DNA of 64,000 nucleotides from Copromyces sp. CBS 386.78. Taxonomy: Eukaryota > Ascomycota > Sordariomycetes > Sordariales > Sordariaceae. Shown piece after piece: positions 36,750 to 48,777 of the stretch; within the stretch, counting starts at the first letter, position 1, and each line of letters opens with the position of its first letter. A program made the translations under genes and the position numbers. The DNA is taken from contig MU839096.1 in the NCBI GenBank assembly GCA_030685235.1, positions 124,001 to 188,000 on the forward strand. Reading direction: 5' to 3'. The notes under the pieces were generated by a model. It saw nothing but the letters and a program-made list of their open reading frames with translations, did no database searches and had not been told where the DNA came from.

Positions 36750-38549
36750 ATGGCTGACCAGGCCAGAGCAGCAGGAGCAGGGCGGGACAGGCCGCCCCCG
36801 CCCATACCGCAGCCGCCCTTGAACACGGCTGACGTGCTGCCTTCCCGCAAGATCGCAAACATCTCAACTACTCCCACCGAGGGCAGGGGCTCCGTCTTTG
36901 ATGATGAGGAGCTTCTTACTCGAACCCCTCCCGTCCCCCGCTCCCAGACACACACTCCCGGCCAGCTCTCGACCCGGACCCAGATCCAAGACCGTCAGCG
37001 CAGACCCTCTGAACTCTCCAAGGTCTCGGAATTGTCCATTCGCCAGCGCTCGCTTTCAACGGCTGTCAACGCAGCTGTCAACGCAGCCTCCTCCTTGACC
37101 GTCACCCAGCCCATCTACCCGCACGCCGTTCCTCTCTACAAAGCATCCACGCCGACGCCTTCCTCGACAGGTTACAGACAGCCGAGCAATACATTACCCG
37201 ATAGTCGAGATAGCATACAATCATCCACGACCATAAGCAGCACCGCTACGGCACGAGAGCGCAAGGACTCGTCTGCCGGCAGCGGTAAGGAGGCATCTTC
37301 CAGGCGTCCGTCCGGCATGCGGTCCACATCGGCTATCGCGAGCGGCCGCCCTGGCGCCTCTTCGGCCTCGTCATCAGTCGTTGCTCGCGCGAGCGGCACT
37401 CGTGGTGCTCGACCCGGTGTCCAAATGATACATCACGCTCCGTTCCCGCCGCTGGTAGATCCCCGGACCGCCCCGGATGTGCCCCCGGCGCCGTCATCCG
37501 GCATGTACTGGAGCAAGGCGCCCGTATCAGGGGCATCACACACGGCCCTGCGTGCGCACACCACGACACTGATCGGGTCCAACGTCTACGTCTTTGGCGG
37601 GTGCGACTCGCGGACGTGCTTCAACTCGCTGTACGTGCTGGATGCCGACGCCTTCTACTGGTCAGCTCCCCAGGTGGTGGGCGAGATCCCGGTGCCGCTG
37701 CGCGCCATGACGTGCACCGCCGTGGGCAAGAAGCTGATTGTCTTTGGTGGCGGCGACGGGCCGAGCTACTACAATGACGTCTACGTGCTGGACACGGTCA
37801 ACTTCCGGTGGTCCAAGCCTCGCATTGTCGGGAAGGACTTCCCCTCAAAGCGGCGGGCGCACACGGCGTGTCTCTACAAGAACGGCATCTACGTGTTTGG
37901 CGGCGGTGACGGTGTCCGCGCGCTCAACGACATATGGCGGCTTGACGTGAGCGACATGAACAAAATGTCGTGGAAACTAATATCAGAAGGGTCACCCGGG
38001 CCAGACGATCAATCATCTTCGTCATCAACAGGGAGCGGTGGGAAGAGCGAGGCAAGAGCATCAGGAACGTCCACTAGCGGTGGCCACGATATCCGGCCTA
38101 AGGCGCGCGGCTATCACACCGCCAACATGGTGGGTTCCAAGCTGATCATCTACGGTGGCTCCGACGGCGGTGAGTGCTTCAACGACGTCTGGGTCTATGA
38201 CGTCGACACGCACGTGTGGAAGGCCGTCCAGATTCCCATCACGTACCGCCGGCTGTCGCACACGGCCACCATCGTCGGCTCGTATCTGTTCGTTATTGGC
38301 GGCCACGACGGAAACGAGTACTCCAACGAGGTCCTCCTCCTGAACCTGGTGACCATGTCGTGGGACAAGAGGCGGGTCTACGGCCTACCGCCCAGCGGGA
38401 GGGGATATCACGGCGCGGTGCTCTACGATAGTCGTCTGCTGGTCATTGGCGGATTCGATGGTGCTGAGGTCTTTGGCGACGTGTGGCTCCTCGAGCTGGC
38501 TGTTCATGCTTATTACTCGCAGATCAGCCATTTCACGATCGAGGTTTAA
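36750..38549 (+). CDS. Kelch-repeat beta-propeller protein
   Basis: A single uninterrupted frame encodes 599 residues. The first 240 residues are Ser/Thr/Pro/Arg-rich and probably disordered. From about residue 245 to 590 there are six Kelch blades, each with a GG doublet followed by a spaced Tyr and Trp: VYVFGGCDSRTCFNSLYVLD, LIVFGGGDGPSYYNDVYVLD, IYVFGGGDGVRALNDIWRLD, LIIYGGSDGGECFNDVWVYD, LFVIGGHDGNEYSNEVLLLN and LLVIGGFDGAEVFGDVWLLE. A low-complexity Ser/Gly insert interrupts the fourth blade near 38000-38090. No enzyme or BTB domain is present. Such proteins serve as protein-interaction scaffolds in polarity and mating pathways; the exact partner is not deducible. It is the second Kelch gene within 11 kb but is not closely similar to the first. 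Confidence 0.88.
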   Translation: MADQARAAGAGRDRPPPPIPQPPLNTADVLPSRKIANISTTPTEGRGSVFDDEELLTRTPPVPRSQTHTPGQLSTRTQIQDRQRRPSELSKVSELSIRQRSLSTAVNAAVNAASSLTVTQPIYPHAVPLYKASTPTPSSTGYRQPSNTLPDSRDSIQSSTTISSTATARERKDSSAGSGKEASSRRPSGMRSTSAIASGRPGASSASSSVVARASGTRGARPGVQMIHHAPFPPLVDPRTAPDVPPAPSSGMYWSKAPVSGASHTALRAHTTTLIGSNVYVFGGCDSRTCFNSLYVLDADAFYWSAPQVVGEIPVPLRAMTCTAVGKKLIVFGGGDGPSYYNDVYVLDTVNFRWSKPRIVGKDFPSKRRAHTACLYKNGIYVFGGGDGVRALNDIWRLDVSDMNKMSWKLISEGSPGPDDQSSSSSTGSGGKSEARASGTSTSGGHDIRPKARGYHTANMVGSKLIIYGGSDGGECFNDVWVYDVDTHVWKAVQIPITYRRLSHTATIVGSYLFVIGGHDGNEYSNEVLLLNLVTMSWDKRRVYGLPPSGRGYHGAVLYDSRLLVIGGFDGAEVFGDVWLLELAVHAYYSQISHFTIEV

Positions 38550-39677
38550 ACTTGGTACTTGGTGGTACAGGGCTAGGCAGGGATGTTATTGTTCGTTGGC
38601 GAAACTGGAGTTTTGTAATGCATCAGCAAAAGCACTTGAAGATTTAGCCAGATGCTTAGAGTATTTACCTTTGGTATTGAAAGGATTGTTTATGTAAAAT
38701 GTCAGATAAGGTGTTCATAGACAGACCATTGGCATAGTCATCTGCCGCCTACGATGAAAGCCATCTGTTTTCTTATTTTCGGTTAGACTTCAAGAAACAT
38801 AGGGATGAGATGCCACTCTTCAACTTTCTTCTCCTCTATCGATATAAAGATGAAACCCGATATGATATTCTATAACAAGCTTGTCTCACGGTGGTTGTCT
38901 CAATTTACCTCTCTATCTTTCTACCGGTAACCGCTACACGTCCCGCTTAACAATAAGAGCGAAGATTGAAGAACAATAACTTATCACGTTACGCTCCATG
39001 TAGCGCTCGCTGAACTCAGGGGTTATCTCCATGCCCTCACCTCAATACTTGCAGTTTTTCCCATGATGATAAGGATTCGAAGTGGATGATACGCTGACGC
39101 TGCCTGAGAACCAGTTGATGGAGAAATCCTACATCTATATTGGCCTTTCGTTCCTTCGTCCGTCTTCTCTCTTTCATCTCTCCCTGGGATATAAGAGGGC
39201 AGATGCCGGTAAAACCCTCCCTCTTTCTTGGTGAGATTCCTCCTCCCTCAGATCCGAGACAGAAAATGCAGAAATTTCGCTACCGTTGCCCTTTTGGCTT
39301 TTGAGTTTTCCTCGTTTCCCCTGATATTCCTTCCCTTTTTGTCGCACAACGTTCTTTCTTCCCTTCCCTCTTTTTAAGCTAACACTCTTCCCGCGAAAAT
39401 AATCTCTTCTCGGCGAGGAACCAACAACACCAACACCAAAAGCCATACAAAGACCTATACTATAAAAAAAACACTTGACACTATTTTTCCCCACTTCACT
39501 CACTCACTCTTCTCGCCTCCTCTCCTCTTGTACCGTAACAAATATCGAAAAGAACAACGCCAGGCAAAATGCTGCTACTGAAAGGTGTAGTGTAAACCCG
39601 AGATAGAACTTTTCCGATCCCCCCAAACACAAGCAGTAAAGTCAGACATAAAAAAACAGAGATGAGAGGCGTTTTTG
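38550..39677. other. Gene-free interval between convergent genes
   Basis: About 1.1 kb of 3' flank with T-rich stretches. Nothing was recognised. Confidence 0.45.
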
Positions 39678-39923
39678 TTAACCGAGGCGTGACTTGTACG
39701 GTGGCTGCGACAGCTGAGGGTAGTTTATCGGAAACCGGAGACTGGGCTCCGCCATCAAATCTTTCCAAGGGTTGGATACATCTGTATCGGATGCCGTGCT
39801 GCCCCACAACGTCGAACCGAAGAATTTGGGCATATTGAGCTTCTCGTGGACTGCCAGATTGGACGATGCAAAGTCGTTGTGAATCTTGGCCATATCCAAG
39901 TGCTTATCAAATGTGCTGTTGTC
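39678..39923 (-). other. In-frame extension downstream of the sfp1 stop codon
   Basis: Directly after the sfp1 TAG (39926-39924) the same frame stays open for 81 sense codons and ends in TAA at 39680-39678. The translated extension looks protein-like, with runs such as HLDMAKIHNDFASSNLAVHE and MPKFFGSTLWGS. It could be read by stop-codon readthrough, by alternative splicing that uses the TAG as a splice acceptor, or it may be chance in a 3' UTR. Confidence 0.4.
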
Positions 39924-42448
39924 CTACAACATGACATCTTCGTTAATGTTGGGCAGGTTTTGCTGGAAAGCGATGAGCGCAGCTGGGTTCGACATCATGG
40001 TCGAAATAAGGTTCTGGTGCTGGGCTCTCATTTCAGGGTCGCACATGGGCGAGTGTTGCTTGTGCTGTTGTTGAGGCTGTGTTAGTATCGTCGTGCATAT
40101 TCTAATGGCATTGTAATGTTAACTTACGTATTTGAGACCGTTCAAGTTCTTGTAGCGCTTTCCACAAACGTCGCACTTGAAGGGCTTCTCCTTCTCCATA
40201 CCAAGAGTACCAGGGTAAGGCGTGCTTGTTTCCGGATTAACGATCGAGAAGGTACCGTCGCCGTTCTCATGCAACTGCTGGGTCGAATGTCCATGGGTCT
40301 TGTGGTACCTGGTTCGATTGTTAGTGGGACTTGGGGAAGGAATGCAGTTGGGGAAAGCGGGAATACGGGGTTGGTTGGCGTTGGTGGCCGACCAAAGAAA
40401 ATTTGTGCAGAGGGCAAACAATCCCACTTCAAAAGAGAAACACCTCGGGAAAAAAACTTACTTCAGACCATTCTGGTTCTTGTATGCCTTCTCACATCCA
40501 ATGACGGGACATCGGAAAGGCTTGTGCTCTTCTGTCGGCGGCATCATGAGCGCAGTCATCTGCTGCAAAAGCAAAGCGGGATCCGTACCAGGAGCAAGCT
40601 GGTTCAGATCGAGATTCATCGACGCCAGGTGCTGCTGCAACTGCTGCTGCATCTGCATCTGGGCATCGAACGCTCGTTGCTGGCTCGTCATCTGGGTCGT
40701 GCCGCCAGGGCTATACAGCCTCTTTGCAGGATCATCAATCGTTCCCAGGGCTCCGAAAGCCAAGTTTCCTGCCAGTCCTCCGAGCTGACCGCCATTCAAG
40801 TTCATGCCGCCGAGGTTCGTCTTCATAGGCATGCCGGACATGTCGTCGCCGTTGTCATCTTCCTGACCAAACTGCCCCCGCTGAGGTAGGCCTCCTTGTG
40901 TTGTCAGGGTTGGTGTGTTGACTGACGAAACGGTCGGATTATTCTGGAAACCAAAGCTGACCGCAGCAGGAGTTGGGGGTTGAGAAGTGCGCAAAGCCTG
41001 GTGCGGAAGCCCAGAGCTGTTCAGGTGTAGTTGAGGACGCTGCTGTTGCCCAAACATTTGCCGAGTTTGCTGGATTGTCCGCTGATTATCGTCTATCTCC
41101 ATAGGTCCCACAGTCTCGTCAAGCTCCATCTCTCCGACAGTATCCATGTCATCGTGTATCTGTGACATGGACGTCATTTTTTGCACAGCTGGAGCTACCT
41201 GTTGCTGCCGCATCATCTGTCCAATACCGCCGAGGCCCATTCCTGCGCCAGCAACGCTCAAATGACGCTGACCTTGATACCCATTCATCGCCTGGGCTCC
41301 TGGTTGAGCTCTACCCACTACAGGGGTTGGAGTGGCACGACTGGCAGTACCGCGAGCGTTCCCTTGATTCGCACCAAAGGTATTGAGGTTCTGGTTAGAT
41401 GTGTTGGGTGCCGCGGTGGCGTGGTGGTTCTCCTCGTAATGTTGGAGGAGATCATGGAGAGTCGGCCACGTCCTGTCGCAGCAGGTGAAATCGCGCATGA
41501 AGTTGGCCTCGAGTTTTGGGATATACGACGAAGAATGAAACGAGGGAGACTGGTGCGTTAGATACGGTGAAGTGCCTGTCATCATCATACTAACAGCATC
41601 GAAATAGGTCAGCTTCGGTCACAACAACCAACGGACAGTGCTCAACGGCGATCCAACTCCAGAATACGAAAGCCAAGATACCCAAGATCTGTGCTCCCGA
41701 CTCACGCAGAGGGAAAAAAAAAAAAAAAAAAAACCAAGCACGCCCAGATGAAGGAAATGTCGGAGATGACTTACTCTTCGCGAATAAAGCTTCCAACAGA
41801 GATGCCGCCCCAGCTCATACCGTTACCCATGAGACTTCCCGCCATGAGGCTGCCTGCTCTAAGACTGCCGGCCATGCTTTCACGACGGATGCGGTTGGCA
41901 TGATCGCGATTAGGGTTTGCCATGGAAATGGGTTTTGCGCCAGTGCCTAGGAAAGATTCCTGTCGACTGCGGCTCAAGGCCGAGTCGAAGTGTTGACCGG
42001 CGGTCATGTCGATGTCAGGGTCGAGACCAACGTCGGCGAGGCAGGGGCCTTGGTCCCAGTCGATAACGAGATCGTCGAGGTCGTGGGTTGGGAAAGTGAT
42101 GGGATTGCAGTCAGCCGGTGAGATGGATGCGGTGGATCGACGATGGGGGGCCGCGATGTCAATGGGTTTCGAGGCAGCAGGTAGCGAAAAATCGGATCGA
42201 GGAAAGACGGAATCGCGGGGGGTCGGCGGTTGGGGTGTCGGGGACGGCGACGGCGAGGATGGGTGAAGAAGGGAAGAGGGTGAATCGGTTGTTGAGTCGG
42301 AAGGCGATGGGTTCCTAGAAGCTGCAGAAACAGAGGAAGGCGATGCGCGATAACTATTATTTCCACCGGCCCCAGCGGAGGGCCCCGCAAGCTCGGGACT
42401 GGTACTGGGGCTGGTTTTGGAACCAAACCACTTCAGGGAGGGCTTCAT
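39924..42448 (-). CDS. sfp1: Split-zinc-finger transcription factor, Sfp1-like
   Basis: This resembles yeast Sfp1, a TOR- and PKA-responsive regulator of ribosomal protein and ribosome biogenesis genes. Exons 42448-41775, 41589-40462, 40308-40128 and 40064-39924 give 707 residues and every junction closes in phase. After a Ser/Pro-rich N-terminus, an atypical zinc finger reads DFTCCDRTWPTLHDLLQHYEENH (about residues 257-279; shown shortened by convention as C-C...H...H). A long Gln/Met/Asn-rich spacer follows. Two classical C2H2 fingers end the protein: FRCPVIGCEKAYKNQNGLKY, and FKCDVCGKRYKNLNGLKY, each split from its His pair by or near an intron. The wide gap between the first and last fingers is the family signature. 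Intron 1 carries a 19-base A run (plus strand, 41715-41733). An in-frame open extension lies past the stop. Confidence 0.88.
41715..41733. repeat. Poly(A) run, 19 bases, in sfp1 intron 1
   Basis: An uninterrupted A run on the plus strand (T run on the sense strand) is read directly. It lies in the pyrimidine-rich half of the intron. Confidence 0.9.
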
Positions 42449-45400
42449 GGCTGGAGGCACTAGCAGCGACTGAATGTGGATAACAGTGCTTGAGCCTCGG
42501 ATGTCGGGGGGGTGGTGGGCGGTAGGGATGGCGTCGTACAGTGGGTGTACTGGGTGCGCTAGTCCGCGACCTGGTTACGGCGTAACAACAGGGGTGCGTG
42601 GATGCCGTGCCTTGTACCGTGTGATTATTATTAATAAAGAAGGATGGCAAAGTAATGCTGCCAATCAGTGAACGAAAGGTCGACCGACACTCGTACGCGA
42701 GTTGTCCCGAGAAACAAACAAAAACCAGAGGAGAAAACCCGGGTTGGGGTAGTGGAAAATAGTTAAAGGAAGCCGGGAAGTGGTCGAGTGAATGGCGATT
42801 CTTCACCCATGGAAGGTGAAGAAATCTTGGGGCTCTTTTTTCCAAGCGTTGAACCTGTTCTCCGACCTGAACCCCGAAGGTTTGCCTGTACTCGTCGGCA
42901 GCGTCGTGGGTCCGGTTGTAGGTGGTATCGGGAGGTATAGTGAAAGATTCCAGTGGTGATGGTGTGGTGGAATCTGACAAGTCGAGGTCGCCCGTTGCAA
43001 CGGTCGCCGTTCCGCTTGGAAGGTTAACACGGTGACACAGCTGGATTCCAGGGGTGCGGTGCCCTGGGTTGGAGGATGTCTGGATGTGCGTGATGCCACA
43101 CAACCTTTCACTAACTGGCTCGTCGAAGATATGCCAAAGTTTCCAACTTCCTCTTGGTGGCTGTGATCGTCTCGTACGTCTCGGTGATTGGCGTTGACCC
43201 GTTCTGGACGTGACCGAATCAGGACGGTTTGCGTCGCAGCGTTCCTGCACACCTACACCACCGAGTTGGGATGTCGACGCCGAGCGGAATGTGGCGGTGG
43301 ATTCGCGGTCCGAGATATTCGGATGTTATGACCGTCGCTTCTCGGGGATGGAAACAACGCCCGGATTTTTGGTTTTGTTCTGGCTGTTTCGTTGGATGAT
43401 TAGTATACCGGTAGGCAGAGAACGGCTAGAGTTCGCGTATGAGATGGTAGAGCGTATTTTGTTGACTCGGTGTTGGGTATCGGATTTCAGAAGCTGTGGT
43501 AGGTAAGGGGGCGACGGAACAATGACTCTGGTACGCATCACAAGTAGGCCGCCGCACACTTCACTTCAGCTTCCCCTCGGTCTAGGAGAGGAACAACCTA
43601 CAGAAGTAGCACGACACAGAAATCTTTGGTGACAACTTATTAGCTGAGAGTCCAGTTCCCGACAGAAAAGAACACGACTGGATAGTAAACAAGAGCAGTT
43701 GTACATCGGTAGGTACCGTGATGATTTTGGTCCGACGAGTGGCCGTAGAAGTAGTGTCTGTGGTCGAAAGCGGGCAGAGAGGAGGGGAGGGGGAGTGCAC
43801 AGCTTAACCAGCTTGTAGCTATAAGACACGATCGAGCACGTACCGTCGCTGTTATGTAAGGCCTATATGTAGCAGATGCAGGTGTTTTGATATAAAGTGA
43901 GTTGGTTCACGTAACTGGTTGTGACGAGGTTAAGGTACGCACAGATATCGTGCAAGGTATCGCCGAAGCGACCGTCCTTTAAGTTTCCAGGTTGTTTCAG
44001 TCCCGATTATGATGGCATAACCTTGAGTCCCTCACAGCACCTTCCAACCATAGCAACAAAGCGGGCAGCAGGAGGGGAAGGTATCTGATCGCTCCTTCCC
44101 CGAAATCACCTCTCCTTCTCCCCGAGCCTAAACACGGCATATGATGTGCCCTCGCACCTGCCTGCCTCCCTCCCGCCTTCCTCCTTCTTGTCCACCTCAT
44201 GACGGCAGGACGGATGCGCGCAAGACAAGCAAACGAGATGTGGTACCTGGTTGCCACCACGCCTGGGGCTTGCAACGTCAAGACGTAAGGCTACCTACTT
44301 CTGGTATGTAGTCACGTCGGTACAGGCAAGTATACCTACGAATCGAGGATCAATTGTCCTCGAAGCCCACATTTTCTGATGTCTGGGGGTCCGGCCCATT
44401 ACACTGTTAGCGCACCGAATCAGCGTGCATTTGGGGATTTCAGATTGAGACGCAAGACAGGGGTGGATCGGGGTCCACAGTAAGAACCAGGGCGCTGCAC
44501 AGTCTGTTGCACAGGGTGCTTTTACTGTACTCGCCGATACAAAAACGGTGGTGAGGGGCACCATCTTCCGCAAGCGAATGGAATGTTGATCGTGAACGTC
44601 TGTCTGCTTTCCTCTTCCATCGCCATCAACTTCCACCACCTCAACTCGACAGAAGTTCATAAACATCCCAGCCGAGCGACCTCTCTCCGAACCACAAGCC
44701 AACGGTGGCGGACATCCACTTACCGGCCAAATTACGGACAGGCTGTCATAGCGTCTAGCAGTTACGTGCGCAGTCCCAACTATCAGATCCGTCTAACGCC
44801 TCTATGCCGGAACTCAGTTGTCATATGGTACCCATTTCTGACGAGGATAGTGGACCTTGAAGCCCGAGCTCCAATTATTTACCAAGGAAGCTTTCAAGAC
44901 GGGACGACTCTAGGCTTCTAGAGCTTCATATTGACGAGTTTGACGCTCTTAACACATTCAAGGTTATTATCTCCAGCTTCCGAGGCTATGAGACCATTCC
45001 AGACCGGCAGCGGCTGCTGTCATCAGCTCTTCTAACGCAGCTGACGACTGCCAGATCCCCCACCAGAATAGAGATCACACTTGCACGTCAATCAGACACG
45101 CCAGCACGTCGGCTACCGTGTACCTGACTCAGCTCAGGGCTGGAATTCCCCTCCCGTCTACAACTACTTGGAGGTACCCTTCATGGGTTTCCCCTGAATA
45201 TTGCGTATCAACGGGCTCTAGCGACGCCAAATGGAATATGATGTGCACGTAACGGGTCCCTGGAATGGAAACGCCTCTTTCATCCGGCCCCTCCGCTTCA
45301 CCAAGGAACATGGCCGTCCGACAAAGCCATGTCGGGCTGTCCCTCAACGAAAAGCCCTAGAGAAGGACAATGAACCTCATGCTCCTCCTGGAGACGACGT

Positions 45401-47756
45401 TCTAGAAGCCAGCGCCCAATTGGTAAGGGAGACACCTTCAACCTGAAGAATTATAAGCATGGCCAGCCATTATTTCCAATCTGCATGGCAGGCTTGTCGA
45501 GCGGCAAATATGGGCGGGGGACTCTTTCGCCAAGTCGGCCGCTCGTTTCTTTCTCTTCGAGCCACGAGTTCGGTAACCGTTTTCTCGCGAACACTTGATT
45601 TCAGATCTCCTACTCTGTTCCTGGGGTTCGGTCTACGAACGGCCTAGGCCATCCGGTCCCGACTCGCCTACCTGACTTGACACAATGTCTCGGTCTCCGA
45701 AGCACAGAAGAAACTCATGCTCGTCTCTCTCTGCAGCTGAACCAGGCAGGACGGTGGAGTTCATGATGCTCTAGACCATGGGCGATTCACTGGCCCCATC
45801 CGTGTTGAGCCCCATCCGTGTTGATGTGGGCTTTCCAACGCTGGCGAAGCGAATCCACCTAACCGACGAGTATGCCTCGCCCTCCAGGTCCTTGTCTGTG
45901 GACCCCAGCGTAACATCCATCCGGTCGCTGCTTGACTGCTCTAGGGAACAGTTGCGTAAGATGGTACTATCAAGTGAGATATGCAGATGACAGTTGAGCA
46001 GCCTGATATGCGGTTCTTGGAATACCAAAGAAACCAGTATGATCGGTCAAACGCTCCGGCCAACTCTCCCAACAGATTGTTCGAGGGTGATGATCTCCTG
46101 GTGGACTGGTGCGTTGCAACCCTCCCTGTCACTTTGGACTAAACTCGGAAAGTGCAGATAAGGTACGATCTATCACCACCTCCATGAAGTGATCTCATGA
46201 TGCAGATGGATAAACGACAGTTGGCAGGCAGGCTGAGGCTGGGTATACGGAGCAGGACAATAGGTACGTCAAGTAGACGGCGCTTCCGATGAAAGTGCAG
46301 GATCTCATCAATATTTTGGGGTTGAGCAAGCGACCCGGCCCAGCGAGATCTCCAGAAGGTGGATCGAATCGTGTGCTGGTGAGGTTTATTATTGCCATTA
46401 TCTCGACGTTGTCCCCTCCTAAACATCGTCATTTCTTATCCCTCGCTCCACTACCTGTCTTGAACCTCACAAACAATGATATGTTTACTTCCCTTGTCAG
46501 GATGCTCAACTTGAATGGTGGTCATGGTCCAACCAGAAAGCGCAGACAATGCCGAGATGCACGACACTTGGAGCTAACCCCATATCCAAGATTCGACTTG
46601 CATGTCGTCAACACCCCACGCTGCTGTTTTGAACCAACTGCATATCACTGAAAGTTGTTGATCATGTTCGTCGCTCATTCTGGCAGACAACATATCAGAT
46701 ATGCGTAAGATGTGTTTGCTGGTTCTGACAACTCCTTATCATGACGCTCTTCCTGGGCACTCGTTAACTGTTTCTTCATCCATCCCATTAACTGCAAATA
46801 CACGAAGAGACTTGGTTTCTGGCGCAGAGACCTTCTCCAGTAAGAGTCTAGTAGCTCTGAGCAGAGTCGCCCTCTGAACAAGGTTGGCAGACCCCCTAAC
46901 CAAAACGAACCAGACAAGGCGGCCTACGCCCAAAACAGACACAAAACAGCTTGTTGGCGATAACTTGTCATTCTGCCAGGGAAGTTTGTCCTGGGTCGTC
47001 AAGCTTATCATCATCCAGAGCACAGCGATGGAGATCTTTCCAGCACGTCTCCTTTCCTAGTCTAGTCGCAAGGCCGTTTTGAAAAGCCGCCTCGTGCGAT
47101 CAAAAAGAAGGCGTCGGTCGGTTGGTGAGGTCGATCCGGGGACACGTAGGTAAGGTGGAAGACGGACCGCAAAGCAACGTTGAGGACGAAGTGCACACTG
47201 AACTCAAAGCCTGGAGTGAGTGAGGGGCCGTCCCACTATTCTAAATGGCTGAGTGAGGGCCACATTATTCATACTGTGCACAACGATTGCCTCCAGCGGC
47301 GGAGGCGGTCGACAAGCAGACACTGTCTGAGATGCATGCCCCTGGACATTGAACTGTGCTTTCTGCCTGCCGAGACATGACATTGCAACATCGACACATG
47401 GTTCTGGTTGTCTTGTCTGGCGCAACCACTTAAACTTTTTTCTTATCAAGATAAGGAATTCGACAGCGACGAAAGCAAACGTCAAGTTCGTCTCCAGCAT
47501 CATCCCAAATACAGGTCATCGCAAGTTCAAAAGCCCAATCGCCCGTTGGATACCAATGTGGTGGATGTGATGGGAGCTTCCCTTCATCCCATTCATCATT
47601 GGTGTCACGGAGTTCATTCCCGGTGCGATGGACTTGTTTGGTGACAGCAAGAGGCCCGACGGGTCACAGTACGAGGTGTGGTATGGTAATTGCATGAAAC
47701 AGAAGCGTACAATTACCATTGGTGGACCCCCACACAACGGATTACCTTACCTGCTA
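42449..47756. other. Gene-poor stretch, left part
   Basis: About 5.3 kb upstream of sfp1 without an intact gene. The first kilobase may be the sfp1 leader and promoter. Between about 44.5 and 46.15 kb, several plus-strand stretches read like protein but are broken by stops and frame changes (see findings). No repeat was recognised. Confidence 0.45.
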
Positions 47757-48120
47757 CAGTAAAACCCCCTGTTCCAACACCCCCCAGTACGAGCAACCCC
47801 CCCTGTTGTAACAACACCCAGAGCGAAATTTTCATTTTTTTGCTGGGTAAGCGCAACCCAGCAACTAGCAACGTAAATGTGAAAAGTTGCTCTTAAATTT
47901 GTATGGGAAGGTGAAATTTTGGGGCGGAAAAAAGGGTAGAAAGCCCAGGGTTAGGGTTAGTATAGTCTTATAGCGGGGGACAAAAGTTTGGGCATAGACT
48001 TTTTGGTGGGTGGTTTTGGTGGTGCGGCCCGTGCACCCTACCCTAGTCCCAGCAATCCCCCCTGTTCCAACAACCCCTTTGCCCGGATTTTAGGGGTTGC
48101 TGCAACTGGGGTTTTTACTG
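47757..48120. mobile_element. MITE-like element, Tc1/mariner (pogo/Fot1) type ends
   Basis: The 364-base element begins CAGTAAAACCCCCTG and ends with the inverted form GGGGTTTTTACTG, so the termini are CAGTAAAA(A)CCCC inverted repeats of about 14 bases. It is flanked on both sides by TA (47755-47756 and 48121-48122), the target duplication of Tc1/mariner-type elements. Subterminal blocks repeat in direct orientation: CCCCCCTGTTGTAACAAC near the left and CCCCCCTGTTCCAACAAC near the right. Two TTAGGG units occur near 47947-47960. It is too short to encode a transposase and no coding frame is present, so it is non-autonomous. Family assignment is inference from end sequence and target site. Confidence 0.75.
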
Positions 48121-48777
48121 TACACTACTTGAAGGAGCCCCCGCCTAGCTATGAGCTGGTCTGAGCGTCAACCTCTCCTCTGCTCCTCTTCCACGTCTTC
48201 TAGAACACTTTAAAGTTCCATCCGTCTGAAATTCAGATTGGAGAAGGGATGTGTCTTTACAATCTCACTGCACCTGGAACAAACCCACTGTACAACCCAC
48301 TGGACAAAATCCCGAAGCTGAACCTGGAACTCAGGCCGCCGCGCCGCATCTCTCGATGTGACCGGGCATCTTTGTTACGGGTTCATCGGTTTCGGTTCGC
48401 TCTCTCTCAGGTCGCCTGAGGTCATCCACCGATTAATACCCATAACATTCTTCCCTCCAGTAAAGAAGAGTCTAGCGTCTTGAGACAAGACGAGGGGAAT
48501 CACGAAATGAACCACAGACACACCCTTTCGTAGACGAACACATGCATAAATTTCACTCTGGCTCTTGCCTGGTGTACCTACACGCATTTTGCATGTGCAG
48601 CATTTCTACCGCCCCGCGCGCCCCGCGCGCCCCTCTATAACTTGGCACACTTCCAGCGTTACCTTCACACAGGGAGAAGCCTTGAAAACGAGTGGATGAG
48701 AAGACGCACGAACACGACTCATGGAACCGCATTCCTCCTTCAGGCTCTAGACTCTAGCAGAAACTCCTTGTCCCTTA
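48121..48777. other. Gene-free spacer between the two MITE-like elements
   Basis: About 650 bases with no recognisable gene, including a GC-rich block (CCCCGCGCGCCCCGCGCGCCCC) read near 48612-48634 in two overlapping copies of CCCCGCGCG. Confidence 0.4.

Noticed and set aside
42357..43250. 297-codon minus-strand frame upstream of sfp1
   Set aside because: It overlaps the real sfp1 first exon in another frame and has no recognisable domain.
44515..44535. TTTTACTGTA resembling the end of the pogo-like MITE
   Set aside because: Only about ten bases match and no opposite end or target duplication was found nearby.
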